Counted from the first letter of the stretch, positions 53,070-60,081 are shown. The stretch is DNA of 60,081 nt from an uncultured Myxococcales bacterium (GCA_937872925.1 CALMUT010000029.1:1-60081), one strand, 5' to 3'. Translations and numbers: made by a program. The notes: a model not told the origin generated them from the sequence alone.

Positions 53070-53414
53070 TCAGCTATGTCGAGGAGGCCCACGCGCGATC
53101 GGCGTGGGCGAAGCAGGTGAGAACACCGCGGCCTGGCTGGCCGCGTGAAAGAGAGCGAGCTTGGGAACCCGAACCTGGATCTGGACTCCCTCAGGCGGCA
53201 GGACGGGCCATTCGCCGTCGGGATCCGTCGGGGCTTCCGACTCGGCCAGACCGCGCAGGGTCGCCACCTGAGCATGCGCGTCGCGGGCGACCGCTTCCGA
53301 CTGCCAAGAGAAGGAGAACTGAGTGTGCCCCGTGCCCACCGCGAGCACGGCCGCGTAGGCGGCCAGCACCCAAATCACCAGTGTGCGCAGCGCGGACAAT
53401 CTGGGGGGAATCAT
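53070..53414 (-). CDS. Small membrane-anchored protein
   Basis: 114 residues from the ATG at 53414, which overlaps the stop of the 63-residue gene (ATGA). A transmembrane helix at ~9-28 (LVIWVLAAYAAVLAVGTG) precedes a ~85-residue domain outside the membrane. This has a Trp-containing start (FSFSWQSEAVARDAHAQ) and a beta stretch (PPEGVQIQVRVPKLALF). A GCAAAATGC motif lies 13 bp upstream, over the ribosome-binding region. Followed after 104 bp by the sigma-54 activator; the two may share a transcript. Family unknown. Confidence 0.6.
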   Translation of the reverse strand: MIPPRLSALRTLVIWVLAAYAAVLAVGTGHTQFSFSWQSEAVARDAHAQVATLRGLAESEAPTDPDGEWPVLPPEGVQIQVRVPKLALFHAASQAAVFSPASPTPIARGPPRHS

Positions 53415-53602
53415 GGCGACGCCCCCGCAAAATGCAAGGGGCATCCGAAAAGCCTCGGAACTAGTGGGCTGTCTCGCCAGCAACAATCCTTCGGATCGCC
53501 GCTGACGCGCTCTTCGCCCAGCCGCGCCGCAAGCGGCGCCGCCACTAGCCATTCTTCGGGGCTGGTGTCCCGGAAGATCGGCTTCGCCGTTTTCTCCTCC
53601 AT
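53411..53602 (-). CDS. 63-residue hypothetical protein
   Basis: ATG at 53602 is preceded by AAGAAG-CGG. The codons have high third-position GC up to codon ~45, where the 17-bp direct repeat (53459-53475) begins; after that the composition changes. The stop overlaps the next start as ATGA, supporting translation. The N-terminal part (KPIFRDTSPEEWL then AARLGEERVSGDPKD) looks like real protein. The tail after the repeat may be a replaced or frayed C-terminus. No family recognised. It might be a remnant that provides coupling only. Confidence 0.4.
   Translation of the reverse strand: MEEKTAKPIFRDTSPEEWLVAAPLAARLGEERVSGDPKDCCWRDSPLVPRLFGCPLHFAGASP
53427..53435. promoter_or_regulatory. GCAAAATGC motif, copy 1
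   Basis: GCAAAATGC within CCCCCGCAAAATGCAAGGGG, 13 bp upstream of the 114-residue membrane-protein start. Same core as 54227-54235 and 54259-54267. Flanking C and G runs make it nearly palindromic, as expected for a dimeric regulator's operator. Confidence 0.45.
53459..53475. repeat. 17-bp direct repeat, copy 2
   Basis: AACTAGTGGGCTGTCTC, identical to 51567-51583, in the same orientation, 1.89 kb apart. This copy lies inside the 63-codon reading frame, at the point where its codon bias fades. Confidence 0.7.
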
Positions 53603-53685
53603 CCGCTTCTTGGATGGCTTCCGCCTTCCTGCAGTTCACTACCGCCAGACGGTTCTACTTGGATTGGTGCTTCTGACACACCGCG

Positions 53686-53916
53686 CTAGCTGCTGACGAA
53701 CCCGTACACCAGGGTGGCCACGAAGGGGATCAGCAACCAAAGCAGCGGTTTTACAGCGCTCTCCATCTTTGGCTCTCGGAACACCACGGCGTCCGCTTCG
53801 CCCCCAGCCAACGCGGCGCGCGTGTGCTCGCGCCGAAGCACGGGGTCGACCGCGGGCGGCATGATCAGCGAGGGAGGCGTTTTGGGAGCCCGAGGGCTCA
53901 CGGGGCTTTGCATCAT
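53686..53916 (-). CDS. Small single-helix membrane protein A
   Basis: 76 residues from the ATG at 53916; an internal Met would give a 26-residue version beginning MESAVKPLL. The N-terminal ~50 residues are polar and possibly disordered (SPRAPKTPPSLIMPPA). The last 25 are a transmembrane helix: KPLLWLLIPFVATLVYGFVSS. The helix closely matches that of the 38-residue protein next upstream (PLMFLIVPFVVVLVYGFLAQ): both have the P-L-hydrophobic-(I/V)PFV..LVYGF pattern. They are therefore paralogues. Function unknown; such short helices are often regulators of membrane complexes. Confidence 0.6.
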   Translation of the reverse strand: MMQSPVSPRAPKTPPSLIMPPAVDPVLRREHTRAALAGGEADAVVFREPKMESAVKPLLWLLIPFVATLVYGFVSS

Positions 53917-54058
53917 GCCTTCCGCAATGCATGCGCCCTGCCACAGCATCCTCCTGGGTTTTCACGGGGAAAGCAGCACGGCAGGCCGCGTGCGCTTCCC
54001 GCATGTTGCAACTCTGGGTCAAGGCGCGCCTGCAAACTGCAACGGGCGCCGGCAACCG

Positions 54059-54175
54059 CTACTGAGCCAGGAACCCGTACACAAGCACGACAACGAAGGG
54101 CACGATCAGAAACATCAGCGGCCCGAGAGCATTGTGCATGGTTGGCGCGCTGGAGGCTTGGGTCTGAGGATCCAT
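54059..54175 (-). CDS. Small single-helix membrane protein B (38 residues)
   Basis: The ATG at 54175 is preceded by AGGGGG with six-base spacing. It reads MDPQTQASSAPTMHNALGPL and then a helix MFLIVPFVVVLVYGFLAQ, ending with TAG at 54059. It is the paralogue of protein A, 143 bp downstream on the same strand; the conserved core is PFV..LVYGF. A protein this short is usually missed by annotation. Two tandem copies with the same motif strengthen the case that both are real. GCAAAATGC motifs lie 52-92 bp upstream of its start. Confidence 0.6.
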   Translation of the reverse strand: MDPQTQASSAPTMHNALGPLMFLIVPFVVVLVYGFLAQ

Positions 54176-54226
54176 AGCCGCCACCCCCTGCACGACGCAG
54201 GCCAGCTAGGAGCTACGCAAAGCCCC

Positions 54227-54298
54227 GCAAAATGCGGTGATTGACGGTACAGCATCCCGCATTTTGCAGGGACAGGCCGGCGTAACACTGCAAGATGC
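54227..54298. promoter_or_regulatory. Cluster of GCAAAATGC-type motifs between divergent genes
   Basis: GCAAAATGC at 54227-54235, its reverse complement GCATTTTGC at 54259-54267, and a one-mismatch copy GCAAGATGC at 54290-54298. The first two form an inverted repeat 24 bases apart. They sit between the small membrane gene (start 54175, minus) and the hydrolase gene (plus). The last copy overlaps a possible ATG of the hydrolase. Likely an operator region controlling one or both genes. Confidence 0.5.
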
Positions 54299-55410
54299 AA
54301 CGCGGCAGCCCCGCGGGCAGTGGTTATATTACGCCAGTGATCCAACGCGCCACCAAACGTCTCCTTGGCAGCGCCGCTGCCGCCGTCGACCGAGCCGCCA
54401 CGATCGCGGCAGGCCGAGCGACAGCACGACGCCGCAAGAAGAGCCCCTCCGAAGGACTGGATCACGGGCAGCGTATGGAAGCGCTGCGCGCGCTGGCCGG
54501 GCTCTACACCGACGACCGCATCCCCGACTTCTTCCGCGCGCCCCGTCGGATCGAACCGAAGTTGTCCAAGCTGCGCTGGACAGCGGACGGGCACCAGATC
54601 CTCGACGCCAGCTGGCCCAGCCGCGACGCAACGTTCGTCCACGATGTACACGACCGCTACCACCGCTTCGCCCACAACCAAGTCGCGGCGGCACGGCTCT
54701 TCCTTGGCCCCGAGCCGCGACCGGTCGCGATCCTGATCCACGGCTACCTGGGCGGCGCCTACAAGATGGAGCAGCGGGTCTGGCCCCTGCCTTTCTTGAA
54801 CAAGATCGGCCTGGACGTCGCGCTCTTCATCTTGCCGTTTCACGGAGTGCGCGCGGACCCCAATCGCAACGGCACGCCACCGTTCCCGTCCAGCGATCCC
54901 CGCATCACCAATGAAGGCTTTCGCCAAGCCATGGCGGACCTGCGGGATTTGACTCACTGGTTTCGTCAGCGCGGCCACTCCAAAGTCGGCTTGATGGGCA
55001 TGAGCCTCGGGGGCTACACCACCTCCCTTGCGGCGACATTGGATTCAGAACTGTCGTTTGCGATCCCAATGATCCCCCTCGCCTCCGTGGCCGACTTCGC
55101 CCGGGACCAGGGCCGCCTCGGCAACAACGCGGAACAAACCGCTCTGGAACACAACGCCCTCGAAGCCGTACATCGGGTGGTGAGCCCGCTGGCACGAAAG
55201 CCGGCCATCGATCCCAAACGCGTGCTTGTCGTCGGCGCCAAAGCAGACCGCATCACGCCGGTCGAACACGCCCGACGCCTGGCGCATCACTTCGGCGCGC
55301 CGCTGGACACCTGGCCGGGCGGGCACCTGCTCCAAGTGGGCCGCAGCGACGCTTTCCGTCGCATCGGTCGCTTTCTGCGCGAAATAGAGGTCACGCCCCC
55401 GCGACCATAG
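54295..55410 (+). CDS. Alpha/beta hydrolase
   Basis: 371 residues from the ATG at 54295. A GTG at 54337 is a possible start seven bases after a TATATT box (54325-54330), which would suit a leaderless message. The hydrolase core has AILIHGYLGG (oxyanion region, ~144-153), LPFHGVR, the nucleophile elbow GMSLGG (~233-238), DRITPVEHA for the acid (~325) and GGHLLQ with the catalytic His (~350). The basic N-terminus is unusual for this family. Soluble, cytoplasmic. It is divergent from the small membrane genes and shares the GCAAAATGC motif region with them. Confidence 0.85.
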   Translation: MQRGSPAGSGYITPVIQRATKRLLGSAAAAVDRAATIAAGRATARRRKKSPSEGLDHGQRMEALRALAGLYTDDRIPDFFRAPRRIEPKLSKLRWTADGHQILDASWPSRDATFVHDVHDRYHRFAHNQVAAARLFLGPEPRPVAILIHGYLGGAYKMEQRVWPLPFLNKIGLDVALFILPFHGVRADPNRNGTPPFPSSDPRITNEGFRQAMADLRDLTHWFRQRGHSKVGLMGMSLGGYTTSLAATLDSELSFAIPMIPLASVADFARDQGRLGNNAEQTALEHNALEAVHRVVSPLARKPAIDPKRVLVVGAKADRITPVEHARRLAHHFGAPLDTWPGGHLLQVGRSDAFRRIGRFLREIEVTPPRP

Positions 55411-55476
55411 CGAACGAAGACGTGCATCCGGAACGCCGTCCACGCTGACACCCAGGTGCGCCGGGGTTCAATTGAG

Positions 55477-56118
55477 TCACTCCGTCCCCTGAGGCAAAAA
55501 CTCCACTCGCCGGTTCCGCTGGCGCCCCGCTTCAGTCGAGTGGGCCTCGACGGGTTGACTGCTGCCGACGCTTTTCGTGTTAAGCCGGCTGCGGTCAACA
55601 CCGCGCTCAACAAGAGCGCGGAGAACGCTTTCTGCACGACGCAGTGCAAGGTCGGCCGGCTCGGACGGCACGGAGTGTCCCACGATCGTGAGCTTGAGTT
55701 CTGGCACACGAAACAGGTGTTGCGCGAGAGAATCCAGCACGGCTTCGCTCCCTTGGCTCAAGTCGCTCGACCTGGCAGCGAAGTATACTTGCAAGGTGAT
55801 TCGAACCTCACCGGGTGGTAGGACGCTCAAGCAGGGTGTGGGCGGGCAGCCGCGGTGTACCGGATCTATCGCCTCAATGCCGGGCACTTCTGGGCATGCG
55901 TCGCGCGCATCCTCAATGCCGTCCGCGTCAGTGTCTGCGGCCGCGACGAGCTTCGCTTCCGTCCGCGCATTTGGCTGCGCCGGCGCCGAGCGCGTAGAGT
56001 GGCCATCGCGAGGCGGCGGGGCGTTGGTGCCTGCGCAGCCCAGGCCAGGCGCGACGCACGCAAGTGCCGCAGCGACAAGACGACGGCGGCGCTCAAGGAT
56101 GGCGTCGCGATCACGCAT
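55477..56118 (-). CDS. OmpA-like lipoprotein
   Basis: 213 residues. Lipobox GLGC (Cys ~28). A linker contains a Ca-binding TSP3-type repeat (DTDADGIEDARDACPEVPG). The C-terminal OmpA-like domain (~100-210) has VYFAARSSDLSQGSEAVLD, a TIVGHSV, then RRAESVLRALVERGVDRSRL and GRQRNRRVEF. The normal GHTD motif has its peptidoglycan-binding Asp replaced by Val (GHSV), while the Arg in NRRVEF is kept. So binding to diaminopimelate may be weaker. Probably outer-membrane anchored and periplasmic. Confidence 0.85.
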   Translation of the reverse strand: MRDRDAILERRRRLVAAALACVAPGLGCAGTNAPPPRDGHSTRSAPAQPNARTEAKLVAAADTDADGIEDARDACPEVPGIEAIDPVHRGCPPTPCLSVLPPGEVRITLQVYFAARSSDLSQGSEAVLDSLAQHLFRVPELKLTIVGHSVPSEPADLALRRAESVLRALVERGVDRSRLNTKSVGSSQPVEAHSTEAGRQRNRRVEFLPQGTE

Positions 56119-56338
56119 TGGGATCTAGTAGCACCAAGCGGTTGCCTTGCGTCCGGTAACGCCGCGCGGCTCACGGGAGGGAAGCGACAAGCCGCGCGCT
56201 CGCCGCGGTTCTTGTATTGTTCAGGTCGCAGCAGTTCCGCGGCGCTAGGCCCCTAATCCTGGCGGCAAGAAGTGGACGTTCCTAGCTACGAACTAGTTGT
56301 TTCACTGGAGCTGAAGTGACGGCTGATTTGAGTAAGGA

Positions 56339-57364
56339 TCAAGGCGATGCGAAGCAGCCTTCTAGAAACGTCATGATCTTCGGCGTCATGACACTGTCTC
56401 CGCTGGCGCCGATGCTGCTGTTCACTTGTTCATGGCTGAGACCAGCGGCGTCGACGGTGCCTGCGGATACACCGACGTCGACGAGGGCCTTCTGAAACCC
56501 AAGCTGGGTGGCTTGGCGATCGGCGGCGCCTCGGACCGCGATCAAGAACGGCGGGATCCCCTTGCCGCCGGCAACGTGAAAGAGGGGAGACGCTTTGGCT
56601 TGCACCGCAGGATCCGTACCGAACGCGTTCTCCAAGATTTGCACTTGCTGAGCGCTCGCCGTCTGGAGAGTGGCAGGAACGTCGTAGGCCTCGGTATCGA
56701 AAGAGCCGACGCAGCGAAGCATCGACAGTGGCTCCGAATGCAGCGCGAGAAAACTCTCGTCGGTGCCGAGAAGTGCGACCAGGTGCGCGCCTGCGGAGTG
56801 ACCGAGAAGCGCAATGCGTTTGGGGTCGCCGTGGAACTCGGCGCTATGATCTTTCACCCAGTGCACCGCTGCGGCAACGTCCGTGGGATGTGTTGGGTAC
56901 ATCACGCGATTCGGATCCGTGCTTGGTTTCGTGGGCGACAGGCGATAGTTGACGCTGACAAGCGTGTAGCCCGCCGCGTTGAATAGCTTGACCTTGTCCC
57001 CAATGCTGTTCGCCTTGTCGCCGATCGCCCACGCGCCTCCGTGTACCCAGATCACGGTCGGCACTTGTGCGCAGCCGTCGCTAAGCGCGGGAGTGTACAC
57101 ATCCAAGCTGAGCAAATTCGGATCCACACCGGAGATCGCCGCGTAGGGGACGTCCAAACTAGAATTGGCGGCAACGGGGGCGCATGCGCCAGCGTCCGTC
57201 ATGCCGCCTCCTCCTCCTGCACCGCCCATTGCGGCCGCGCCGCCACCGCCGGCCGCGCCACTACTGCCTGACGCGCCGCCGGAGCTCGCTTGAGCGCCGC
57301 TGTCTTCCGAACTGCATGCGAGCAAGAGCAGCGCAGCTAAGAGCGTCAGGGAGTGCATGCGCAA
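56339..57364 (-). CDS. Alpha/beta hydrolase (esterase/BD-FAE-like) lipoprotein
   Basis: 341 residues. Lipobox LLAC (Cys ~17), then a Gly/Ala/Ser stalk (~22-55). The catalytic domain has VIWVHGGAWAIGDK (oxyanion HGGAW, ~105-118), VSVNYRLSP, a nucleophile elbow GHSAGAHL (~190) and LSHEQVN for the His (~310). This set is that of carbohydrate esterase/feruloyl esterase-like hydrolases of the BD-FAE type. It would act outside the cell on acyl esters. Its start overlaps the end of the long Cys-rich lipoprotein by 19 bp, so they are co-translated. Confidence 0.88.
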   Translation of the reverse strand: MRMHSLTLLAALLLLACSSEDSGAQASSGGASGSSGAAGGGGAAAMGGAGGGGGMTDAGACAPVAANSSLDVPYAAISGVDPNLLSLDVYTPALSDGCAQVPTVIWVHGGAWAIGDKANSIGDKVKLFNAAGYTLVSVNYRLSPTKPSTDPNRVMYPTHPTDVAAAVHWVKDHSAEFHGDPKRIALLGHSAGAHLVALLGTDESFLALHSEPLSMLRCVGSFDTEAYDVPATLQTASAQQVQILENAFGTDPAVQAKASPLFHVAGGKGIPPFLIAVRGAADRQATQLGFQKALVDVGVSAGTVDAAGLSHEQVNSSIGASGDSVMTPKIMTFLEGCFASP

Positions 57365-59187
57365 CCCTGGGCGCCGCAGGTCAACTTCACTTTCAGTGTG
57401 TAGTCGCCTTCGTCGTCAAACGCGGTGCTGCCGTCTACCACGATGATGTACCAACCGTCCTTGGCGGCAGTGTAGTTCTTGGTTCCGCTAAAGTAGTCGT
57501 CACAGAAGTCTTTAGTCGTGCAAAGCAAGTCGTTGCAGCCGGCATTGGAGAAGATCTTCAACGTCGCGTCCCAGAACGAGCTGCTATACGAGGGGCACGC
57601 CCAAGAGTCCGTCAAAGTGACGGCCATGCTCTCCCCGGCTCGCAAGTAGATCCGGTAGGTATGGTCCGCGCCTGCGTCGTAGCAGCTGCCACTGTCGTCC
57701 ATACGATTGGAGGCGTAGCAGGTGTTAGCACTGATGGAGAAACCACCAGAGTCCCCAGCGTCGATCCGGCTGATGACTCGCGCGCCGGAGCACTTGTCCC
57801 GGTTCTGGGTCCCATTGGTACAAGCTTCCGTAGGCGGTGGGCAGCCGGCGGGGCCACACACGTTGTTGGTGCAGATTTGCCCAGCGGCGCAGTCCGTGCT
57901 TCCCAAACACTGTACGCACTTAGACGTTGTGCCCTGATCGAGGCACAGCGGCGTGCCTCCCCCACAGGCGGCACACGCAGCGCCACACGCGGCGTTCGTT
58001 TTGCACACTTGACAAGATCCAGCCGTACACTGCTGATTCGTGGCGCAGGCCGCGCAAGTCGCACCGCACTTCTGGTTTGTGTCGCAGTTCAGGCACACAT
58101 TGGCGCTGCAGTATTTTCCCGAACCGCAATGCCCATCCGCGGTGCACGCCACGCAAGCCGTGCCCGCCGTGTTGCAGACCTGACTCGAGGACGTGCAGTT
58201 CGTGCAGCTGGCGCCGCAATGCGCGTCGACGCTGCAGTTCTTGCAAGTGCCGGCGTCGCACCACTTGCCGGCGCTGCAATCTGGGCTGGTTGTGCAGTCT
58301 TTGCAGACGCCGTTCAGGCAGCCGAACGGGCAGCTGACGTCCGTGGTGGCATAGGAGCAAGTGCCGGTCTGGCATGTGCCCGTCGCGGCGGGAGACTTCA
58401 AGGTGTTCGGCCCGCTGCAATACGGAGCGGGTGGGGTAGAACAGGTCACGCCTGCGCAGGGATCTCCGGCGCAAGCGCCGTTCGCGCAGCCGAAGGAGCA
58501 ATAGACCGTGTGTTTGCCGTAGCTGCACAGCCCGCTGGCACAAGTGCCGGGCGCGTCGTTCACGGTGAGCTCCGTCGGCCCAGAACAGTAGCTTGCTGGC
58601 GGCGTGTTGCAGGTGACGCCAATGCACGGATCGCCGTTACACACGTCTCCCGAACAACCGTTGGCGCAGTATTGCTTGTGCGACGAATAGCTGCACTTGC
58701 CTTGGGAGCAAGCGCCGGGCGCGTCGTAGACGGTGAGGTTGCTCGGATCCGCGCACACGCTTTTCGGCGGCGTGTTGCAGGTGACTCCTACGCACGGGTC
58801 GCCGTTGCATGCATCGTTCGCGCAGCCGGCCGCGCAATTTTGCTTCTGTGAGGTGTAGCTACACTGGCCGTTTTCGCATGTACCGATCGGGGAGTGTACG
58901 GTTAGCGAGGTGGAGTCAGCGCAGGTGTTCTTCGGTGGCGTATTGCATGTCTTGTTGACACAGGGATCGCCACCCGCGGAACCACCGCTGCCTGCAACGC
59001 CACCACCGCCACTGCCTGATTGACCCGCTTCGCCGCTTGAACCCGCTCCGCCGCCTGCGCCACTCGTTCCCCCCGCATCGGCGACCGACGCATCGCTGGG
59101 GCCGTCAGCGGGAGGCACACCTTCCGACTGTGCGCACGCGAGCGCGACTAGCCCAAACGCGAACAGCAGCCCATGTGTCCGGCTCAC
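57346..59187 (-). CDS. Long modular Cys-rich lipoprotein
   Basis: 613 residues from a GTG at 59187, giving lipobox ALAC (Cys ~17); the longer upstream frame is low-complexity and unlikely. A Gly/Ser stalk (~40-72) is followed by four to five ~55-residue modules starting CVGVTCNTPP and ending CSY...K.YC..GC....C.GDP. A stretch of densely spaced Cys pairs follows (~300-440; CSVDAHCGASCTNC, CDTNQKCGATCAAC). The C-terminal ~135 residues have the PPC-like jelly roll (TYRIYLRAGESMAVTLTD, YIIVVDGSTAFDDEGDYTL). Predicted surface adhesin or binding module for the esterase next door. Confidence 0.8.
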   Translation of the reverse strand: MSRTHGLLFAFGLVALACAQSEGVPPADGPSDASVADAGGTSGAGGGAGSSGEAGQSGSGGGGVAGSGGSAGGDPCVNKTCNTPPKNTCADSTSLTVHSPIGTCENGQCSYTSQKQNCAAGCANDACNGDPCVGVTCNTPPKSVCADPSNLTVYDAPGACSQGKCSYSSHKQYCANGCSGDVCNGDPCIGVTCNTPPASYCSGPTELTVNDAPGTCASGLCSYGKHTVYCSFGCANGACAGDPCAGVTCSTPPAPYCSGPNTLKSPAATGTCQTGTCSYATTDVSCPFGCLNGVCKDCTTSPDCSAGKWCDAGTCKNCSVDAHCGASCTNCTSSSQVCNTAGTACVACTADGHCGSGKYCSANVCLNCDTNQKCGATCAACATNQQCTAGSCQVCKTNAACGAACAACGGGTPLCLDQGTTSKCVQCLGSTDCAAGQICTNNVCGPAGCPPPTEACTNGTQNRDKCSGARVISRIDAGDSGGFSISANTCYASNRMDDSGSCYDAGADHTYRIYLRAGESMAVTLTDSWACPSYSSSFWDATLKIFSNAGCNDLLCTTKDFCDDYFSGTKNYTAAKDGWYIIVVDGSTAFDDEGDYTLKVKLTCGAQGCACTP

Positions 59188-59217
59188 GCGTGAAAGCGTA
59201 GCATCGACGGGGGCTGG

Positions 59218-59400
59218 GGGGGCAGGGACGGCGACGGGACGGCGACGGCGACGGGACGGCGACGGGACGGCGGCGGGCTGGCGGCGGGCTGGCGGACGGG
59301 AGGGCGGCGAGCCGGCGACGGGCGGGCGACGGGCGGGCGACGGGAGGGCGGCGAGCCGGCGGCGGGCGGGCGACGGGAGGGCGGCGGGCGGTAGGGCGCC
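59218..59400. repeat. G-rich degenerate short tandem repeats
   Basis: Imperfect repeats of GACGGGACGGCG and GGGCGGGCGAC units, GC near 85-90%, directly upstream of the long Cys-rich lipoprotein. The G runs could form quadruplexes on the plus strand. No gene is supported here. Confidence 0.6.
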
Positions 59401-59543
59401 CTGGGGCAATCGGTTTGCGTAGGCAAGCGCCCAGGCTGCTGAAAAGCACGCGCTACGCTGCGAACGTGCCGTGGTGGAGCTTGCTGCCAGCGACGCAAAA
59501 CTACCCGGCAGAGGGAAGTGGTGGCGTGGGCGTCACGGGCTGC

Positions 59544-59667
59544 GCACCAAGCGGGGTTTCCGGGACTTCGCACCAACCAGTGCCCCGGAGCCCGCTGCCA
59601 CGCAAGGAACCGATGCCTTCGGAACCCGCACCAAGCGAGGTTTCCGGGACTTCGCACCAACCAGTGC
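59544..59667. repeat. 40-bp direct repeat, two copies 84 bp apart
   Basis: GCACCAAGCGGGGTTTCCGG and the next 20 bases at 59544-59583 recur at 59628-59667 with one mismatch (G to A at position 11). Confidence 0.75.
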
Positions 59668-59953
59668 GCCGGAACTCGCTCGGTGCGTACGGGACCCGCG
59701 AACGGAAGCGACGCGTCCGGGCCGCTGAAGCGCCGGCGATCGGCGTCGTTCCGAAGGCCGGGGCTCCGAGGCGAGCCGGCCTTTTGAGAAGGCCCGCTGG
59801 ATCCGCCTCTCCGCCGGGGCGCAGGCGCACGGCCGGGGTGCGGACCCGATGGGCGTGAGCAGCAAGGCGCGAACCGATGCAGGGCGCAGGCGCGCGCGGG
59901 TCTAGATCTGGGACGCGCCGCACACCAGGAACACGCAGGAACGACGTGATCAC

Positions 59954-60081
59954 GGCAATGTGACCGCCGCGCGAAGACGCGCGATCCAACGAGCCGTGCA
60001 CGCCGCGGCGATGCACCGCGAACGCAAAGACGTCCTTCGCGGCAATGTGACCGCCGCGCGAAGACGCGCGATCCAACGAGC
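59954..60081. repeat. 41-bp direct repeat, two copies 87 bp apart
   Basis: The sequence beginning GGCAATGTGACCGCCGCGCG at 59954-59994 is identical to 60041-60081 at the end of the window, so the repeat may continue beyond it. Confidence 0.75.

Larger units (their letters stand above)
59410..60081. other. Terminal 670 bp without a supported gene
   Basis: Open frames exist on both strands but are Arg/Pro/Gly-rich, contain DNA repeats and resemble no protein family. Contains two pairs of ~40-bp repeats listed separately. If genic, it would be a repeat-rich, poorly assembled region at the window end. Confidence 0.5.

Noticed and set aside
54255..54300. Sigma-54 (-24/-12) promoter on the minus strand upstream of the small membrane gene
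   Set aside because: A TGCA element is present, but the nearest GG is nine bases from the GC instead of ten, and the GGC-C context is poor. The activator's real targets remain unknown.
57184..58851. 555-codon open frame on the plus strand
   Set aside because: It is antisense to the Cys-rich lipoprotein, whose regular Cys modules and signal peptide show that the minus strand is coding. The plus frame is Arg/Ala-rich without motifs.
59501..60076. 191-codon minus-strand frame with repeated LDRASSRGGHIA peptide
   Set aside because: The peptide repeat simply mirrors the 41-bp DNA repeat; no start signal or family similarity.

Overview
The window looks like a chromosomal segment of a myxobacterium, most likely from the Polyangiales/Sorangiineae side of the Myxococcota. 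The evidence is the very high GC content with strong third-position GC, and about two dozen predicted lipoproteins, many with Gly/Thr/Asn stalks followed by Cys-rich modules. MYXO-CTERM-like C-termini (Cys, hydrophobic helix, Arg cluster) are also present, together with a MopE-type motif, an AgmX/PglI-type C-terminal domain, bactofilins and a sigma-54 enhancer-binding protein. No rRNA, tRNA or CRISPR array was seen. All functional statements come from reading motifs by eye; no database search was run.

Region 1 (0-8 kb) mixes intact envelope genes with debris. It has a TPR protein, a frameshifted c-type cytochrome remnant, a small membrane protein, and a large CLCA-like protein (HExxHxxxGxxDE metalloprotease motif plus vWA domain) with a MYXO-CTERM-like tail. 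These are followed by an AgmX/PglI-domain lipoprotein, a decayed IS91-family transposase, a nucleotidyltransferase with a small partner, and the C-terminal scrap of a choice-of-anchor Q protein. Region 2 (8-13.5 kb) has a large WD40-like lipoprotein converging on a three-gene operon of related lipoproteins, the last truncated. Region 3 (13.5-21 kb) has a DEAD-box helicase (possibly with a structured RNA leader, and with a damaged motif VI), a cold-shock protein with a clear terminator, a large unknown lipoprotein, a metallophosphoesterase and a Dyp-type peroxidase.

Region 4 (21-34 kb) is a run of surface genes: Cys-rich stalk lipoproteins, a lipoprotein with two Tudor-like barrels, a YfbK-type vWA lipoprotein, a GYF-like protein, two outer-membrane barrels, a MopE-motif protein, a somatomedin-B-like lipoprotein and a metzincin-like protease. 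Region 5 (34-43 kb) holds housekeeping and cytoskeletal genes: a coupled LolA / DksA-like / unknown operon, RuvC, a tight three-gene set of bactofilin, pentapeptide-repeat/bactofilin-like fusion and zinc-ribbon adaptor, and a Ski2-like helicase.

Region 6 (43-52 kb) has a transglutaminase-elicitor lipoprotein with two SMB-like domains, a CrtI-like FAD oxidoreductase, a Cys-rich lipoprotein, an L,D-transpeptidase-fold protein lacking its catalytic Cys, a small barrel and leucine dehydrogenase. Region 7 (51.6-55.4 kb) is the most unusual: a sigma-54 activator with a receiver-like domain lacking the phospho-acceptor Asp, preceded by four very small genes. Two of these are paralogous single-helix membrane peptides. 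A GCAAAATGC motif recurs in the control regions, and a 17-bp direct repeat brackets part of the cluster. Region 8 (55.4-60 kb) has an OmpA-like lipoprotein, an esterase lipoprotein overlapping a long modular Cys-rich lipoprotein, and a GC-rich repeat zone to the window end.
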